Positions 27,014-37,264 of a stretch of DNA of 64,000 nucleotides are shown here, piece after piece. The DNA lies in assembly GCA_009773415.1 (NCBI GenBank), contig WSNO01000004.1, positions 1 through 64,000 on the forward strand. Reading direction: 5' to 3'. Under the pieces are notes generated by a model. The model was not told the origin of the DNA. It worked only from the letters and a program-made list of their open reading frames with translations, and did no database searches. The translations under genes and the position numbers were made by a program. Source of the DNA: Nitrospirota bacterium (GTDB lineage: Bacteria; Nitrospirota; Thermodesulfovibrionia; Thermodesulfovibrionales; Dissulfurispiraceae). The number at the start of each line of letters is the position of its first letter. Position 1 is the first letter of the stretch.

Positions 27014-27736
27014 TCAGGCCGACTCCGCAATTGCAACGGCTTCCCGGAGATCAAAGGCACCAGCGTACAGCGCTTTCCCGGTAATGGCACCGAAGAGTTT
27101 TGGGATGGCTGCAAGCCTCCGGATATCGTCAAGCGACGAAACCCCGCCTGATGCAATAACCGGAATGTTCAGCTGCCTGACCAGGCTTGCGGTTGCTTCA
27201 ATATTCGGCCCGGCAAGCATGCCGTCCTTCGCAATATCGGTATAGATGACGCCTGCCGCGCCGGAGTCCTGCATGTGACGCGCAAGATCGGTTGCCAGTA
27301 CTTGTGTGACCTCAACCCAGCCCTTAACCGCCACAAAACCGTTTTTTGCATCAATGCCGACCAGCACGCGGCCGGGATATTTGGCGCACGCCTCTTTCAC
27401 CAGCTCCGGCTTTTCAATGGCAACCGTACCGAGAATAACGCGGTCGATGCCAAGCCCGATCAGCTGGTCTATCCGCACGAGATCGCGGATGCCCCCGCCG
27501 ACTTCGATATCCATGGTCACCGCATTGCGGATAGAAAGAATGCTCGCGAGATTCTTCTGTTCGCCGGTAAAGGCGCCGTCAAGATCCACAACGTGGAGCA
27601 GCTTCGCGCCGCAGGACTGCCATTTTCGAGCCGTTGCGGCAGGATTGTCAGAGTAGACCGTGGAATCGTCTTTTCTGCCCTGTAACAGCCGGACGCACTG
27701 GCCATCTTTCAGATCTATTGCAGGAATAACAAGCAT
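27014..27736 (-). CDS. hisA: ProFAR isomerase
   Basis: 240 residues, TIM barrel. It isomerises ProFAR to PRFAR, the step before HisF. Catalytic D8 in [13 protein letters not shown] and D127 in GIDAKNG; phosphate loops GGGIRD and [10 protein letters not shown]. Normal length. Upstream of hisF with no gap, so the two are co-translated. About 90 bases separate it from the divergent DUF3108 gene. Confidence 0.95.
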   Translation of the reverse strand: MLVIPAIDLKDGQCVRLLQGRKDDSTVYSDNPAATARKWQSCGAKLLHVVDLDGAFTGEQKNLASILSIRNAVTMDIEVGGGIRDLVRIDQLIGLGIDRVILGTVAIEKPELVKEACAKYPGRVLVGIDAKNGFVAVKGWVEVTQVLATDLARHMQDSGAAGVIYTDIAKDGMLAGPNIEATASLVRQLNIPVIASGGVSSLDDIRRLAAIPKLFGAITGKALYAGAFDLREAVAIAESA

Positions 27737-27831
27737 GGGTCTATCATACCAGAAAGGCCGTTTGTTCTCCCACAGCGTTACCGGTCGCCTCTCTGCGCGA
27801 CGGTACCGCTGAAAAAAGACAAGGAGTGCTG

Positions 27832-28557
27832 GTGAAGACTCTTGTATTCATCCTTCTGTGCATAGCCCTGCTTCCCGCATCCGCAGAACCGCTTTACGCT
27901 GCTGAGCGGCTTGAGTACAGTCTTTACTGGAACGGCATCAAGGCGGGCAAAGCATCGCTCGAAAAAAGAGAATCCGGCGATACGGTGCAGCTCATTTCGA
28001 CGGTTACATCAACTCCGCTCGCCGGATTTGTGTATACAGTGGATGATCTTGTGGTCAGCACACTGAAAAAGAGGCCACAGAGTGACGGCATCGGGTTGCC
28101 CTCTGCATACCGCATCAGGCTCCACGAGGGCCGCCATCGGCGCGACAAGGAGTACCGGTTCGACTACGCTGAAAAAAAGATCCTCTATATCAATCATCTT
28201 GAGAAGGAGAGGATTGAGTTCCCGCTCGCACTGCCGACGCTCGATCCGCTTTCCAGTATTTATCATGTCCGCGCCCTCCCGCTCGAAGTCGGCAAGTCTC
28301 TTCATGTCACAATATTCGACAGCAAGCGCTCGTATCGGATGGAGGTGCGCGTCCTTCGGCGTGAAGAGGTGGATACTCCGGCCGGCCGGTTTAAGACAAT
28401 CGCCATTCAGCCCGTATTGCAATCCGAAGGGTTTTTCAGCCGCAGAGGCGAGTTTTTTCTCTGGCTGACGGATGACGACCGCCGCATTCCCGTGCAGATC
28501 AAGACAAAGATAAAAGTTGGAACAGTCACAGGCCAGCTTTCAGGCATAACGTACTGA
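27832..28557 (+). CDS. DUF3108-domain periplasmic protein
   Basis: 241 residues from the GTG at 27832, which stands 5 bases after AAGGAG; a GTG two codons earlier sits on the ribosome site. Signal peptide to about residue 21 (LPASAEP). The DUF3108 pattern follows: [18 protein letters not shown], then VDDLVVSTL, the basic stretch [15 protein letters not shown] and a final [16 protein letters not shown]. Related to the LolA/LolB-like lipid-binding barrel set; function unknown. Confidence 0.8.
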   Translation: MKTLVFILLCIALLPASAEPLYAAERLEYSLYWNGIKAGKASLEKRESGDTVQLISTVTSTPLAGFVYTVDDLVVSTLKKRPQSDGIGLPSAYRIRLHEGRHRRDKEYRFDYAEKKILYINHLEKERIEFPLALPTLDPLSSIYHVRALPLEVGKSLHVTIFDSKRSYRMEVRVLRREEVDTPAGRFKTIAIQPVLQSEGFFSRRGEFFLWLTDDDRRIPVQIKTKIKVGTVTGQLSGITY

Positions 28558-28809
28558 ACTCTTCACATTTCCATCATCAGCCATGATATGCTCTCCTCCC
28601 TAATAACAGTAGACTCTCAGGCGACAACGGGTCTTTGCGCCGCTTCCTGACAAGCTCATCAACAGGACTGAGACGCACAGCACTCAACGCGGGCCCCGGT
28701 CACCGCGCAGCGTGGTAACCATATAACCTGTAGCACCGCAAGAAAGTGGTTTCACGTCATTAGAACAACATAATCACCCATAGAAATGAGTTCGTTTTTG
28801 CTATGTATC
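28558..28809. other. Intergenic region before the heat-shock operon
   Basis: No gene, hairpin terminator or repeat that I can support lies in these 250 bases. Confidence 0.5.
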
Positions 28810-28838
28810 TTGACATGATTCGAATCATGTACTATGAT
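28810..28838 (+). promoter_or_regulatory. Heat-shock operon promoter with palindromic operator
   Basis: TTGACA (28810-28815), 17-base spacer, TATGAT (28833-28838). A perfect 18-bp palindrome, ACATGATTCGAATCATGT (28813-28830), fills the spacer. It is a natural operator for the MerR-type HspR encoded in the same operon. It differs from the actinobacterial HAIR consensus but has the same inverted layout. Confidence 0.75.
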
Positions 28839-28860
28839 AAAGAATATAGAGGTGACAGAA

Positions 28861-29937
28861 ATGGCCCCAAAAGACTATTACAAGATTCTTGGTGTCAGCA
28901 AAGATGCATCGCAGGACGACCTCAAAAAGGCGTTCCGCAAGCTTGCGCGCAAACATCATCCGGACCTGAACCCGGGGAACAAGGCGGCTGAAGATAAATT
29001 CAAGGAGGCAAACGAGGCCTACGCCGTGCTCAGTGATGAGAAAAAGCGCAAAGAGTACGATGAAGGCGGCTCCTCATTTAAATTTGAAGGCTTCGACGGA
29101 TTTCAGGGATTTCAGCAGGGCGGCGGAGGCGGGTTCGATTTTAGCGACATCTTCGGCGATATTTTCGGCAGCCGCGCCGGAGGGCGTCAGCAGCATTATG
29201 AGCGCGGAGACGACCTGATAATGCAGATGGAGCTTTCGCTGGAGGACGCTTTTTCCGGGGCTACGCGTGAACTGACTATTAACCGCACCGGAGCGTGCGA
29301 TGGATGCGGTGGTAGCGGCGCAGAGTCGTTTGAAGCCTGCCCTGCATGCAAAGGCAGCGGACGGGCGCAGGCCTCACGGGGTGCTTTCACATCGGTTCAG
29401 GGGTGCCGTCAGTGCGGAGGAACGGGCAAAAAAACCAAATCTGTCTGCATGCGGTGCGGCGGCCACGGGGCTGTCCGCACGACCGACACGGTCAAGGCAA
29501 AAATACCTGCGGGAGTTGATAACGGCTCGGTGGTAAAGCTGAAAGGCAAAGGCAATGACGGCGTCGGCGGAGGGCAGGCGGGAGATTTGCTCATAAAAAT
29601 AACGGTTCGTCCGCACCCGCACTTTAAGCGCAAGGGCGACGACCTGACGGTTCATGTGCCGGTCACGTTCGGCGAGGCTGCGCTCGGCGCGAGAATAGAG
29701 GTGCCCACCATTGACGGCTTTGCCTCCATGAAGCTTCCGGCCGGCACGCAAGGCGGGCAGCGGTTCAAATTGAGCGGAAAGGGTTTTATCAATCCAAAGA
29801 CAAGAGAGCGGGGAGATCAGTTCGTCGTAATCAGGATCGCGGTGCCGAAGAATATACCCGACAGGGCTCTGGAGGCGATTCAGACCATTGAAGCATTGTA
29901 CAGCGACAATCCGCGCAAGCACTTGGGAGGCGCATAA
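28861..29937 (+). CDS. dnaJ: Chaperone DnaJ
   Basis: 358 residues from the ATG at 28861 (GAGGTGA 5 bases before). An ATG 27 bases earlier lies within the promoter -10 and is rejected. J domain with HPD (HHPDLNPG, near residue 34), Gly/Phe-rich linker (about 75-105), four zinc CxxCxG motifs (CDGCGG, CPACKG, CRQCGG, CMRCGG) and the C-terminal substrate domains. It stimulates DnaK ATPase and delivers unfolded protein. First gene of the hspR-regulated operon; the stop overlaps the hspR start (TAATG). Confidence 0.95.
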   Translation: MAPKDYYKILGVSKDASQDDLKKAFRKLARKHHPDLNPGNKAAEDKFKEANEAYAVLSDEKKRKEYDEGGSSFKFEGFDGFQGFQQGGGGGFDFSDIFGDIFGSRAGGRQQHYERGDDLIMQMELSLEDAFSGATRELTINRTGACDGCGGSGAESFEACPACKGSGRAQASRGAFTSVQGCRQCGGTGKKTKSVCMRCGGHGAVRTTDTVKAKIPAGVDNGSVVKLKGKGNDGVGGGQAGDLLIKITVRPHPHFKRKGDDLTVHVPVTFGEAALGARIEVPTIDGFASMKLPAGTQGGQRFKLSGKGFINPKTRERGDQFVVIRIAVPKNIPDRALEAIQTIEALYSDNPRKHLGGA

Positions 29938-30290
29938 TGGCCCGGAAACGACAGGATCGGCAGAGTCCGTTATATATGATTAGCGTGGTGTCGCGGATGC
30001 TTGAAGTGCATCCGCAGACGCTCCGCATGTATGAGCGCGAGGGATTCATCTGTCCGCACCGCGTAAACCGCCAGCGGCTCTATTCCGACGAAGACCTGGA
30101 CCGGCTGAATCTGGTCATCAGGCTAACCAAGGAACTCGGGGTCAACAGGGCGGGGGTTGACATCATTCTGCGGATGCGCACCCAGCTTGCGGCAATGCAG
30201 GAGCAGATGGGCGATATGCTGCGCTATCTCGATGATGATATCCGTGAAGAGTTTGAGGGCAGACTTCGCAGCATTTTTGAGGAAAAGTGA
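29937..30290 (+). CDS. hspR: MerR-family heat-shock repressor HspR
   Basis: 117 residues. Winged helix with the HspR-type start PLYMISVVSRMLEVHPQTLRMYEREGFI (residues 12-39), then RLYSDEDLDRL and a coiled-coil dimer helix. HspR represses dnaJ/clpB operons and is released on heat shock, often with DnaK as co-repressor. Its likely operator is the palindrome at 28813-28830. Translation is coupled to dnaJ by TAATG. Confidence 0.92.
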   Translation: MARKRQDRQSPLYMISVVSRMLEVHPQTLRMYEREGFICPHRVNRQRLYSDEDLDRLNLVIRLTKELGVNRAGVDIILRMRTQLAAMQEQMGDMLRYLDDDIREEFEGRLRSIFEEK

Positions 30291-30365
30291 AATCATATCG
30301 GCTCGATATCTATGTAATCAAATGCACACGTGCCGTATGCGCATTACTGTTTTGATGGAGGATCA

Positions 30366-33008
30366 ATGAGACTGGATAAATTGACCGTAAAAAGCCAGGA
30401 AGCCATACAGGAAGCCCAGGCGCTATCTCAGCGCAAGGGCAATCAGGAAGTGAATGCGGAGCATCTGCTTGTGTCGCTGTTGCAGGAGGAGGAGGGAACT
30501 CCCCGGCAGATACTGAAGCAAAGCGGAGTTGCTGTTGCGGCATTGCAGAGCGACCTCGAAAAAGAACTTGAAAAATTTCCGAAGATTTCCGGGTCAGCGC
30601 CGATGGGGCAGTTGTATATGTCTGCCCGCCTGCGAAGCATCCTCGAAAAAGCATATGAGGAAACGACGAACTTCGGAGATGATTATATCAGCACCGAGCA
30701 TTTGTTGCTCGCTATGTTCAGCGACAGCGGCCCGGCTGCCGGACTGCTGCAGCGGCATGGAGCGACAAGGGATACGGTCCTGAACGCCATGAAGGAAATC
30801 CGCGGCTCCCAGCGCGTCACCGATCCGAACCCGGAGGAGAAGTACCAGGCGCTCACAAAGTACGGCAAAGACCTGACTGATCTTGCAAAACGCGGGAAAC
30901 TCGATCCCGTTATCGGACGCGATGAAGAAATTCGGCGCGTTGTACAGGTCCTCTCCCGGAGAACGAAGAACAATCCGGTACTCATTGGGGACCCGGGTGT
31001 CGGAAAGACTGCGATTGTCGAAGGCCTCGCGCTGCGCATTATTGCCGGCGACGTGCCGGAGACACTTCGCGACAAGCGCCTGGTATCCATTGACATCGGG
31101 AGCATTCTGGCCGGCGCCAAGTATCGCGGAGAATTTGAAGAAAGGCTGAAGGCGGTTCTCAAGGAAATCGAGCAGTCAGAAGGCAGAGTCATTACCTTCA
31201 TCGACGAGATGCATACACTGGTCGGCGCCGGAGCGGCAGAGGGAGCAATTGATGCTTCCAACATGCTGAAGCCGGCCCTTGCCCGCGGTGAACTGCGCTG
31301 CATCGGCGCGACGACCGTGAATGAGTACCGCAAATATATCGAAAAAGACCCGGCGCTGGAGCGGCGCTTCCAGCCGGTCGCTGTGAAAGAGCCGTCAATT
31401 GAGGACACCATTTCAATCCTCCGCGGCCTCAAAGAGCGGTATGAGGTGCATCATGGTGTCAAGATTAAGGACTCGGCGCTTATTGCCGCTACCGTACTCT
31501 CGAATCGTTACATCACCGACCGTTTTCTGCCGGACAAGGCTATCGACCTTATCGACGAAGCCGCCGCCCGCATCCGGATGGAAATTGACAGCATGCCGGT
31601 CGATCTGGACGAAATTGAGCGCAAGCTGCGGCAGCTCGAAATAGAGAAGCAGGCGCTGCTGAAAGACAATTCGGACGATGCACGGGAAAAGCTTGGCAAA
31701 ATTGCGCGGGAACATGCCGAACTTCAGGCAAAACGCGACAGCTTAAAGGCGCAGTGGATGGGAGAAAAGGAGGTCATCCAGCGCATTCGTACGATAAAAG
31801 AGCAGATTGAAGCGGCCAAGATTGAGTCAGAGCGCGCAGAGCGGGAAGGAGATCTTGCGAAGGCGGCTGAGCTGAAATACGGCAGACTGCTCGAACTTCA
31901 GCGCCGGCTCGATGTTGAAAACGGCGCGCTAAAACTGACACAGGAAAAGCGCAAAATGCTGCGGGAAGAGGTCGATGAAGAAGATATAGCACAAGTCGTC
32001 TCAAAGTGGAGCGGTGTCCCGGTTTCCCGCATGCTTGAGGGAGAAGTCCAGAAACTTATCAAGATGGAAGAACGCCTCCATCTGCGGGTTGTCGGACAGA
32101 ATGAGGCCATCACTGCCGTCGCAAATGCCGTTCGCCGCGGAAGAGCCGGTTTGCAGGATCCGAATCGGCCCATAGGCTCATTCATATTCCTCGGACCCAC
32201 CGGTGTCGGCAAAACCGAGCTTGCAAAAGCTCTTGCCGAGTTCATGTTTGATGACGAAGCCGCCATGGTTCGCATCGACATGTCTGAATACCAGGAGCGT
32301 CATACCGTCTCACGGCTTGTCGGAGCGCCTCCCGGCTATGTCGGTTACGAGGAAGGCGGTCAGCTGACTGAAGCCGTGCGCCGCCGCCCCTATTCTGTCA
32401 TCCTGTTTGACGAGGTTGAGAAAGCGCATCCGGAGGTCTTCAACCTTCTGCTGCAGCTTCTTGATGACGGCAGACTGACCGACGGACATGGCCGGACGGT
32501 TGATTTCCGAAACACCGTAGTCATCATGACGTCGAACATCGGCAGTGCGCATCTGGTTGAACTCCTTGAGGAGAAAAAACGCTGCGATGAGCACTGGAGC
32601 GGAGAAGAGAACGCGGGCATTAAAGCGAAGATCATGGGAGATCTGAAGGGATTTTTCCGGCCTGAATTCCTGAACCGGGTAGACGAGATTGTCGTCTTCG
32701 ATCCGCTTACCTGCGAAATGTTGAAAAACATTGTAGATATTCAGGTGAGCCGGATGAAAAAGTATCTGCAGGACAAGAAGATAGACATCGCGCTCAGTGA
32801 TGCAGCAAAGCAGCATGTGGCTGAAATCGGGTATGATCCGGTCTTCGGCGCACGCCCGCTCAAGAGGGCAATTCAGAGAGAGATCCTGAATCCGCTCGCC
32901 ATGAAGCTGCTTGACGGGTCGGTCAAGGAAGGCGATGTTGTTGAGGTAGAGTTGCGTGACGGGTCGCTTGCTTTTGCAACCGCTGCACGCGGAGAGCTAG
33001 TGTCTTAG
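30366..33008 (+). CDS. clpB: Disaggregase ClpB
   Basis: 880 residues from the ATG at 30366 (GGAGG 5 bases upstream). N-domain; first AAA+ with GDPGVGKTA (about 201-209); M-domain coiled coil (about 400-520); second AAA+ with [10 protein letters not shown] (about 606-615) and sensor [10 protein letters not shown]. It threads and unfolds aggregated proteins with DnaK and DnaJ. Third gene of the heat-shock operon, 75 bases after hspR. Confidence 0.97.
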   Translation: MRLDKLTVKSQEAIQEAQALSQRKGNQEVNAEHLLVSLLQEEEGTPRQILKQSGVAVAALQSDLEKELEKFPKISGSAPMGQLYMSARLRSILEKAYEETTNFGDDYISTEHLLLAMFSDSGPAAGLLQRHGATRDTVLNAMKEIRGSQRVTDPNPEEKYQALTKYGKDLTDLAKRGKLDPVIGRDEEIRRVVQVLSRRTKNNPVLIGDPGVGKTAIVEGLALRIIAGDVPETLRDKRLVSIDIGSILAGAKYRGEFEERLKAVLKEIEQSEGRVITFIDEMHTLVGAGAAEGAIDASNMLKPALARGELRCIGATTVNEYRKYIEKDPALERRFQPVAVKEPSIEDTISILRGLKERYEVHHGVKIKDSALIAATVLSNRYITDRFLPDKAIDLIDEAAARIRMEIDSMPVDLDEIERKLRQLEIEKQALLKDNSDDAREKLGKIAREHAELQAKRDSLKAQWMGEKEVIQRIRTIKEQIEAAKIESERAEREGDLAKAAELKYGRLLELQRRLDVENGALKLTQEKRKMLREEVDEEDIAQVVSKWSGVPVSRMLEGEVQKLIKMEERLHLRVVGQNEAITAVANAVRRGRAGLQDPNRPIGSFIFLGPTGVGKTELAKALAEFMFDDEAAMVRIDMSEYQERHTVSRLVGAPPGYVGYEEGGQLTEAVRRRPYSVILFDEVEKAHPEVFNLLLQLLDDGRLTDGHGRTVDFRNTVVIMTSNIGSAHLVELLEEKKRCDEHWSGEENAGIKAKIMGDLKGFFRPEFLNRVDEIVVFDPLTCEMLKNIVDIQVSRMKKYLQDKKIDIALSDAAKQHVAEIGYDPVFGARPLKRAIQREILNPLAMKLLDGSVKEGDVVEVELRDGSLAFATAARGELVS

Positions 33009-33033
33009 TCTGGGCCGGCTTGAGAAACTGCTG

Positions 33034-33055
33034 AACAGGGCTGCCCTGTTTTCTT
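33034..33055 (+). terminator. Weak terminator or attenuator between clpB and hsp20
   Basis: AACAGGGC and its inverse with a very small loop, followed by TTCTTT. The short T tract may allow read-through to hsp20. Confidence 0.4.
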
Positions 33056-33102
33056 TGCTTCCGCCCTGCTCTGCCTTTTTAATACTTATTTGGAGGTGAC
33101 GC

Positions 33103-33552
33103 ATGCCGCTCGGAAAATGGAGTCCGCTCAAGGAGCTCGAAGAAATGAAGCGCGATATGGATCGGCTGTTCGATGATTTTTTTGCGGGCCGCCGCCCCCG
33201 CTGTAATAGACAGGAAGGCAGCGTGGTTGTTCCGGGCGTTGAACTGTTTGACCGCCAGACAGAACTTATCCTCAGGGCGGAACTGCCCGGCATCGCAAAG
33301 GAAGACATTGACATCACAATCACCAGAGAGGCTGTAACCCTAAAAGGCGAGTTCAGGCGGGACGAGACGACAAAGCCGGAAGACTCCTTCATTGCAGAGC
33401 GGGCATACGGAACCTTTTCCCGCACGGTTCAGCTGCCCTTTGAGATTGACGAAGACAAGGCCGATGCAATCCTGAAAAACGGTCTTCTTGAGGTTGTGCT
33501 GCCGAAAAGGGAAGACGCCCGGCCAAAGGAAGTCAGGATCGAAGTAAAGTAA
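33103..33552 (+). CDS. Small heat-shock protein (Hsp20/alpha-crystallin)
   Basis: 149 residues. The alpha-crystallin domain spans about 45-148: ELFDRQTELILRAELPGIAKED, then GEFRRDE, FSRTVQLPFEID and the I-x-V-like end VRIEVK. It holds unfolding proteins for DnaK/ClpB. GGAGGTGA stands 6 bases before the ATG. Part of, or just after, the dnaJ-hspR-clpB operon. Confidence 0.95.
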   Translation: MPLGKWSPLKELEEMKRDMDRLFDDFFAGRRPRCNRQEGSVVVPGVELFDRQTELILRAELPGIAKEDIDITITREAVTLKGEFRRDETTKPEDSFIAERAYGTFSRTVQLPFEIDEDKADAILKNGLLEVVLPKREDARPKEVRIEVK

Positions 33553-33585
33553 GAACCGGGGGGCTATTTTTATGTATACGGCAGA

Positions 33586-33612
33586 GGGGCTGCAAATTTT
33601 TTCCGCAGCCCC
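33586..33612. terminator. Hairpin between convergent hsp20 and ackA
   Basis: GGGGCTGC and GCAGCCCC with an 11-base T-rich loop. Neither strand has a full T tract after it, so termination is likely but not classical. Confidence 0.45.
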
Positions 33613-33648
33613 CTGTCGTACTATTTCAGCACAACAATGCTGTGAAGC

Positions 33649-34854
33649 TTATGCGCTCCTTATGCTCTCGACCGTCTGCTGCGCGATTTCGAGCTCTTCG
33701 TTGGTAGGAATAACCATGATCTTGACTCTGGAGCCTTCAGTCGAAATCTCGCGCATCTCGCGGGATCTGGCGGCGTTCTTCTCGTTGTCCATAGAAATGC
33801 CGAGACCTTCAAGTCCGGCGCAAATCTGCGCACGTTCATCCACGCCGTTTTCACCGATACCGCCGGTGAAAATGACCGCATCGACGGCGCCAAGGACTGC
33901 GTAGTACGCGCCGATGTACTTCTTGATGCGGTAGCAGAACATGTCGATTGCAAGCTTGGCGTTCAGGTTTCCGCCCGCTGCAAGGCGCTCAATTTCGCGC
34001 ATGTCGTTGACGCCGCAGATGCCCTTCAGCCCGCTGTGCTTGTTCAGGATATTCTCGATTTCGTCAAACGGCTTGTTCATTGCCCGGGCAAGGTAGAAGG
34101 CAATTGCCGGATCAATATCGCCCGAGCGCGTTCCCATCACAAGCCCTTCAAGCGGCGTCATGCCCATGCTGGTGTCGACGCTCCTGCCACCCTTGATCGC
34201 GGTCATGCTGCCGCCGTTGCCGATATGAATTGTGATAAGATTGCATTCGCTCAGGGGCTTCCTGAGATGCTGTGCGCACTGTTTCGCAACATAGCGGTGG
34301 GACGTGCCGTGAAAGCCGTAGCGGCGGACCTTGAGGTCTTTATAATAGCTGTAGGGAATGGCATAGTGGTAGGCAACCGGCGGCATGGTCTGGTGAAATG
34401 CCGTGTCGAATACGGCGACCTGCGGAACGCCCGGGCAGAGCGCACGGGAGACTTCAATGCCCATAAGGTTTGCCGGGTTGTGCAGCGGGGCAAGTGCGAT
34501 CATTTCGCGGATTGCATCGACAACCTTGTCATTTATCAGGGTCGGCTTCCAGAACGCTTCTCCGCCGTGAACAACGCGATGGCCGATGCCGGAAAGTTCG
34601 CTCAGATCCTTGATAACTCCCAGTTTCAACGTAAGATCAAGAATGAGCTTGAGGCCTTCGTTGTGGTCTGCCACATGCCCTTCCTGAACAGCTTCCTGCT
34701 GCTCGCCGTCGGCGTCGAGCCATTTGTATTTCAGCCGGCTGCTCACCTCGCCGATCTGCTCAAGCAGTCCAGAGGTGAGAACAAGGCTGTCTTCCATGTT
34801 GAAAATCTGATACTTGATTGAAGAGCTGCCTGCATTTAAAACCAGTACTTTCAT
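33649..34854 (-). CDS. ackA: Acetate kinase
   Basis: 401 residues from the ATG at 34854; the frame to 34884 adds ten unlikely residues. It interconverts acetyl phosphate plus ADP and acetate plus ATP. ASKHA motifs LVLNAGSSSIKYQIF (4-18), RYGFHGTSHRYV and HIGNGGSM, and GTRSGDIDP. Normal length. It follows pta with a 16-base gap, so the two form the acetate-phosphate pathway operon. Confidence 0.97.
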   Translation of the reverse strand: MKVLVLNAGSSSIKYQIFNMEDSLVLTSGLLEQIGEVSSRLKYKWLDADGEQQEAVQEGHVADHNEGLKLILDLTLKLGVIKDLSELSGIGHRVVHGGEAFWKPTLINDKVVDAIREMIALAPLHNPANLMGIEVSRALCPGVPQVAVFDTAFHQTMPPVAYHYAIPYSYYKDLKVRRYGFHGTSHRYVAKQCAQHLRKPLSECNLITIHIGNGGSMTAIKGGRSVDTSMGMTPLEGLVMGTRSGDIDPAIAFYLARAMNKPFDEIENILNKHSGLKGICGVNDMREIERLAAGGNLNAKLAIDMFCYRIKKYIGAYYAVLGAVDAVIFTGGIGENGVDERAQICAGLEGLGISMDNEKNAARSREMREISTEGSRVKIMVIPTNEELEIAQQTVESIRSA

Positions 34855-34870
34855 TTCAGCGCACCCTCTC

Positions 34871-36964
34871 TTATTTCTTGTCAAACTGCGCCTGAACGGC
34901 AGTGATTGCTACGGTATTCAGAATATCGGCAACGGTGCAGCCCCTGCTGAGGTCGTTGACCGGCTTGTTCAGCCCCTGAAGAACCGGGCCGATCGCGACT
35001 GCATTTGCGGAGCGCTGGACAGCCTTGTACGTGTTGTTGCCGGTGTTGAGGTCGGGGAAGATAAAGACTGTTGTTTTACCGGCAACTTCGCTGTTCGGCA
35101 TCTTAACCTTAGCAACCTCCGCATCAATTGCCGTATCGAACTGCAGCGGTCCCTCAATCTTGAGGTCAGGTCGTGCCGCTTTCGCCAGTTGGGTCGCCTC
35201 TTTCACTTTATCGACATCCTTCCCCTTGCCGGACTCACCGGTCGAGTAAGAGAGCATTGCAATGCGAGGCTCCACGCCGAAGGCTGCGGCTGTGTCGGCA
35301 GAGCTGATGGCAATGTCGGCAAGCTGCTGCGCGTCGGGATTCGGGTTGACGGCGCAATCACCGAAAACAAGTACGCGGTCGGACATGCACATGAGGAACA
35401 CGCTGGAGACGATCTTTACGCCAGGTTTGGTCTTGACGAACTCAAGCGACGGACGGATGGTATGCTGCGTGGTATTGACCGAGCCGGAGACCATGCCGTC
35501 GGCCTGCCCCTTGAAGACCATCATGGTGCCGAAATAGCTCGCGTCCGCCATCGTGTCGAAGGCCATCTCAGGCGTAACGCCTTTATGCTTTCTCAGCTCG
35601 AAATAGGTTTCTGCAAAGTCCTTCCGAAGCTCGGAAGTCGACGGGTCAATAATATTGATCTTCTCAAGCTTCAGGCCGAGCTCTGCAATCTTCGCCTTTA
35701 TCTTCTCGGGGTTGCCGAGAAGCGTAATGTCGCAGACCTGCCGCAGCATCAGCAGCTCAGCAGCGCGAAGGATGCGCGGCTCGTCGCCTTCGGGCAGCAC
35801 GATATGCTGTTTGTCGGTCTTTGCGCGCTGCACAAGGGAGTACTCGAACATGAGCGGAGTCATGCGGGTCGATTTGGTTACCGACAGGCAGTCTTTCAGC
35901 TCCTGCACATCAACTCCGGACTCAAAGAGACCGAGAGCGGTCTCAATTTTGCGCGGGTTTTCAGGCTGCAGCGTTCCGGCAACCTGGCTGACTCGGACTG
36001 CCGTGCTGAAGGTGTCGCCCTCAACGCTCAGAATCGGAACGACGTCCTTTGCAAAGCCGTCTATGAGCTTTTGAATCTGGGGCGACGGTCTGAAGCCGCC
36101 GGAGAGGATAAGCCCTCCGATGCGGGGATAGGTTGTAGAAAGGTCGGCGAGAACGCTGCCGATAGTAATGTCGTCGCGATCTCCCGGAGTGATGACGACG
36201 GTGCCTTCCTTGACGTGGTCGAGAAAGTTTGCGAGATGCATAGCCGCAACCTTGTAGTCAGACACTTCACGGTTAAGACACGACGCCTCCCCGCTCAGAA
36301 ACTTCGCGTCAATCGCCTTGGCAATTTCACAGATCGAGGGCTTCCAGAGCATTGCATTCTCTGCGATAGCATAGATCGGAACGCCGGCAGGAACAGCGCT
36401 TTTCAGTCGAATCGGGGCATCGATCACGAGATCCGATGCGACCCGGTTCACAATAATGGCGAGGATGTCGCATTTGCGCTTCTCAAGGGACTCAACGAGT
36501 GCGGTGACGCCTTCGCTGATTTCGACCAGATTCCTGCCGAAGCCGCGTGCGACCGGGAGCATAACGCAGTTCAGGTTGTTCGCAATATCGACATTGAAAT
36601 CGAATTCAAGCGGCGTCGTTACGCCGCTGAAGTCAGTTCCGGCGACAAGGACCACATTGCACTGCGCTTCAAGCCGCTTATACTTTTCAATGATGAGCTT
36701 CTGGAATTCATCATACCGGTCGGCGGCAATCATGTCTGCCGCGATGTCGTGCGTATATCCGCACATTTCATCATATGACAACTTCAGGTTGTAGCGGCTC
36801 TTCACCAGGTGGATCATCGGATCACGATCCACATCATCCTTAATGATGGGTTTAAAGAAACCGACCTTCTGGGTCTGATGCCAGAGGAGCTCCATCATGC
36901 CGAGAACGACGATCGCCTTGTCGGTCTGCGGCTCTGCACTCGCAACATAAATACCCTGTGCCAT
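34871..36964 (-). CDS. pta: Phosphate acetyltransferase, long form
   Basis: 697 residues from the ATG at 36964, which is 9 bases after GGAGG; an ATG at 36973 abuts the ribosome site. N-terminal P-loop/BioD-like region, then a DRTGG domain (about 210-330), then the catalytic PTA_PTB domain of the last 320 residues (VLPEGDEPRILRAAELL onward). It converts acetyl-CoA and phosphate to acetyl phosphate and CoA. The long enterobacterial-type form with the regulatory N terminus is present in full. Confidence 0.96.
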   Translation of the reverse strand: MAQGIYVASAEPQTDKAIVVLGMMELLWHQTQKVGFFKPIIKDDVDRDPMIHLVKSRYNLKLSYDEMCGYTHDIAADMIAADRYDEFQKLIIEKYKRLEAQCNVVLVAGTDFSGVTTPLEFDFNVDIANNLNCVMLPVARGFGRNLVEISEGVTALVESLEKRKCDILAIIVNRVASDLVIDAPIRLKSAVPAGVPIYAIAENAMLWKPSICEIAKAIDAKFLSGEASCLNREVSDYKVAAMHLANFLDHVKEGTVVITPGDRDDITIGSVLADLSTTYPRIGGLILSGGFRPSPQIQKLIDGFAKDVVPILSVEGDTFSTAVRVSQVAGTLQPENPRKIETALGLFESGVDVQELKDCLSVTKSTRMTPLMFEYSLVQRAKTDKQHIVLPEGDEPRILRAAELLMLRQVCDITLLGNPEKIKAKIAELGLKLEKINIIDPSTSELRKDFAETYFELRKHKGVTPEMAFDTMADASYFGTMMVFKGQADGMVSGSVNTTQHTIRPSLEFVKTKPGVKIVSSVFLMCMSDRVLVFGDCAVNPNPDAQQLADIAISSADTAAAFGVEPRIAMLSYSTGESGKGKDVDKVKEATQLAKAARPDLKIEGPLQFDTAIDAEVAKVKMPNSEVAGKTTVFIFPDLNTGNNTYKAVQRSANAVAIGPVLQGLNKPVNDLSRGCTVADILNTVAITAVQAQFDKK

Positions 36965-37264
36965 TTCCCTCATCCTCCTTTGTAGCGCTGAACCCTGTCT
37001 GCACCCTGCCCTTGCTATCTTCGTATACGGTCAAGACATGCCATCGAAAAAATACCGGATTGAATAAATCCCCAGCTTTAATTGTGCCATTTCGTAAAGA
37101 CGAGATATGTCGGCGTCTGTCTGATTTTGCATGTAGGGTTTTGTCCTACACGCAATCAATGGAGGAGTAGGTTGTTTCGGGCAAAGGATAGAGAGCGGTG
37201 AAAAGGATAAACAGGCTTACAGCAGAAAACCTTGAAATCCGGCAAATCCATGGACCCCGAACCT
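36965..37264. other. pta upstream region with an operator-like palindrome
   Basis: About 300 bases without a gene. At 37132-37150 TGTAGG and CCTACA flank a 7-base T-rich centre, a shape seen at LuxR/NarL-type response-regulator or stress-regulator sites. It lies 170 bases before pta. No regulator is adjacent. Confidence 0.4.

Noticed and set aside
34814-36778. 654-codon plus-strand open frame opposite pta
   Set aside because: Antisense shadow of pta; no recognisable domain.
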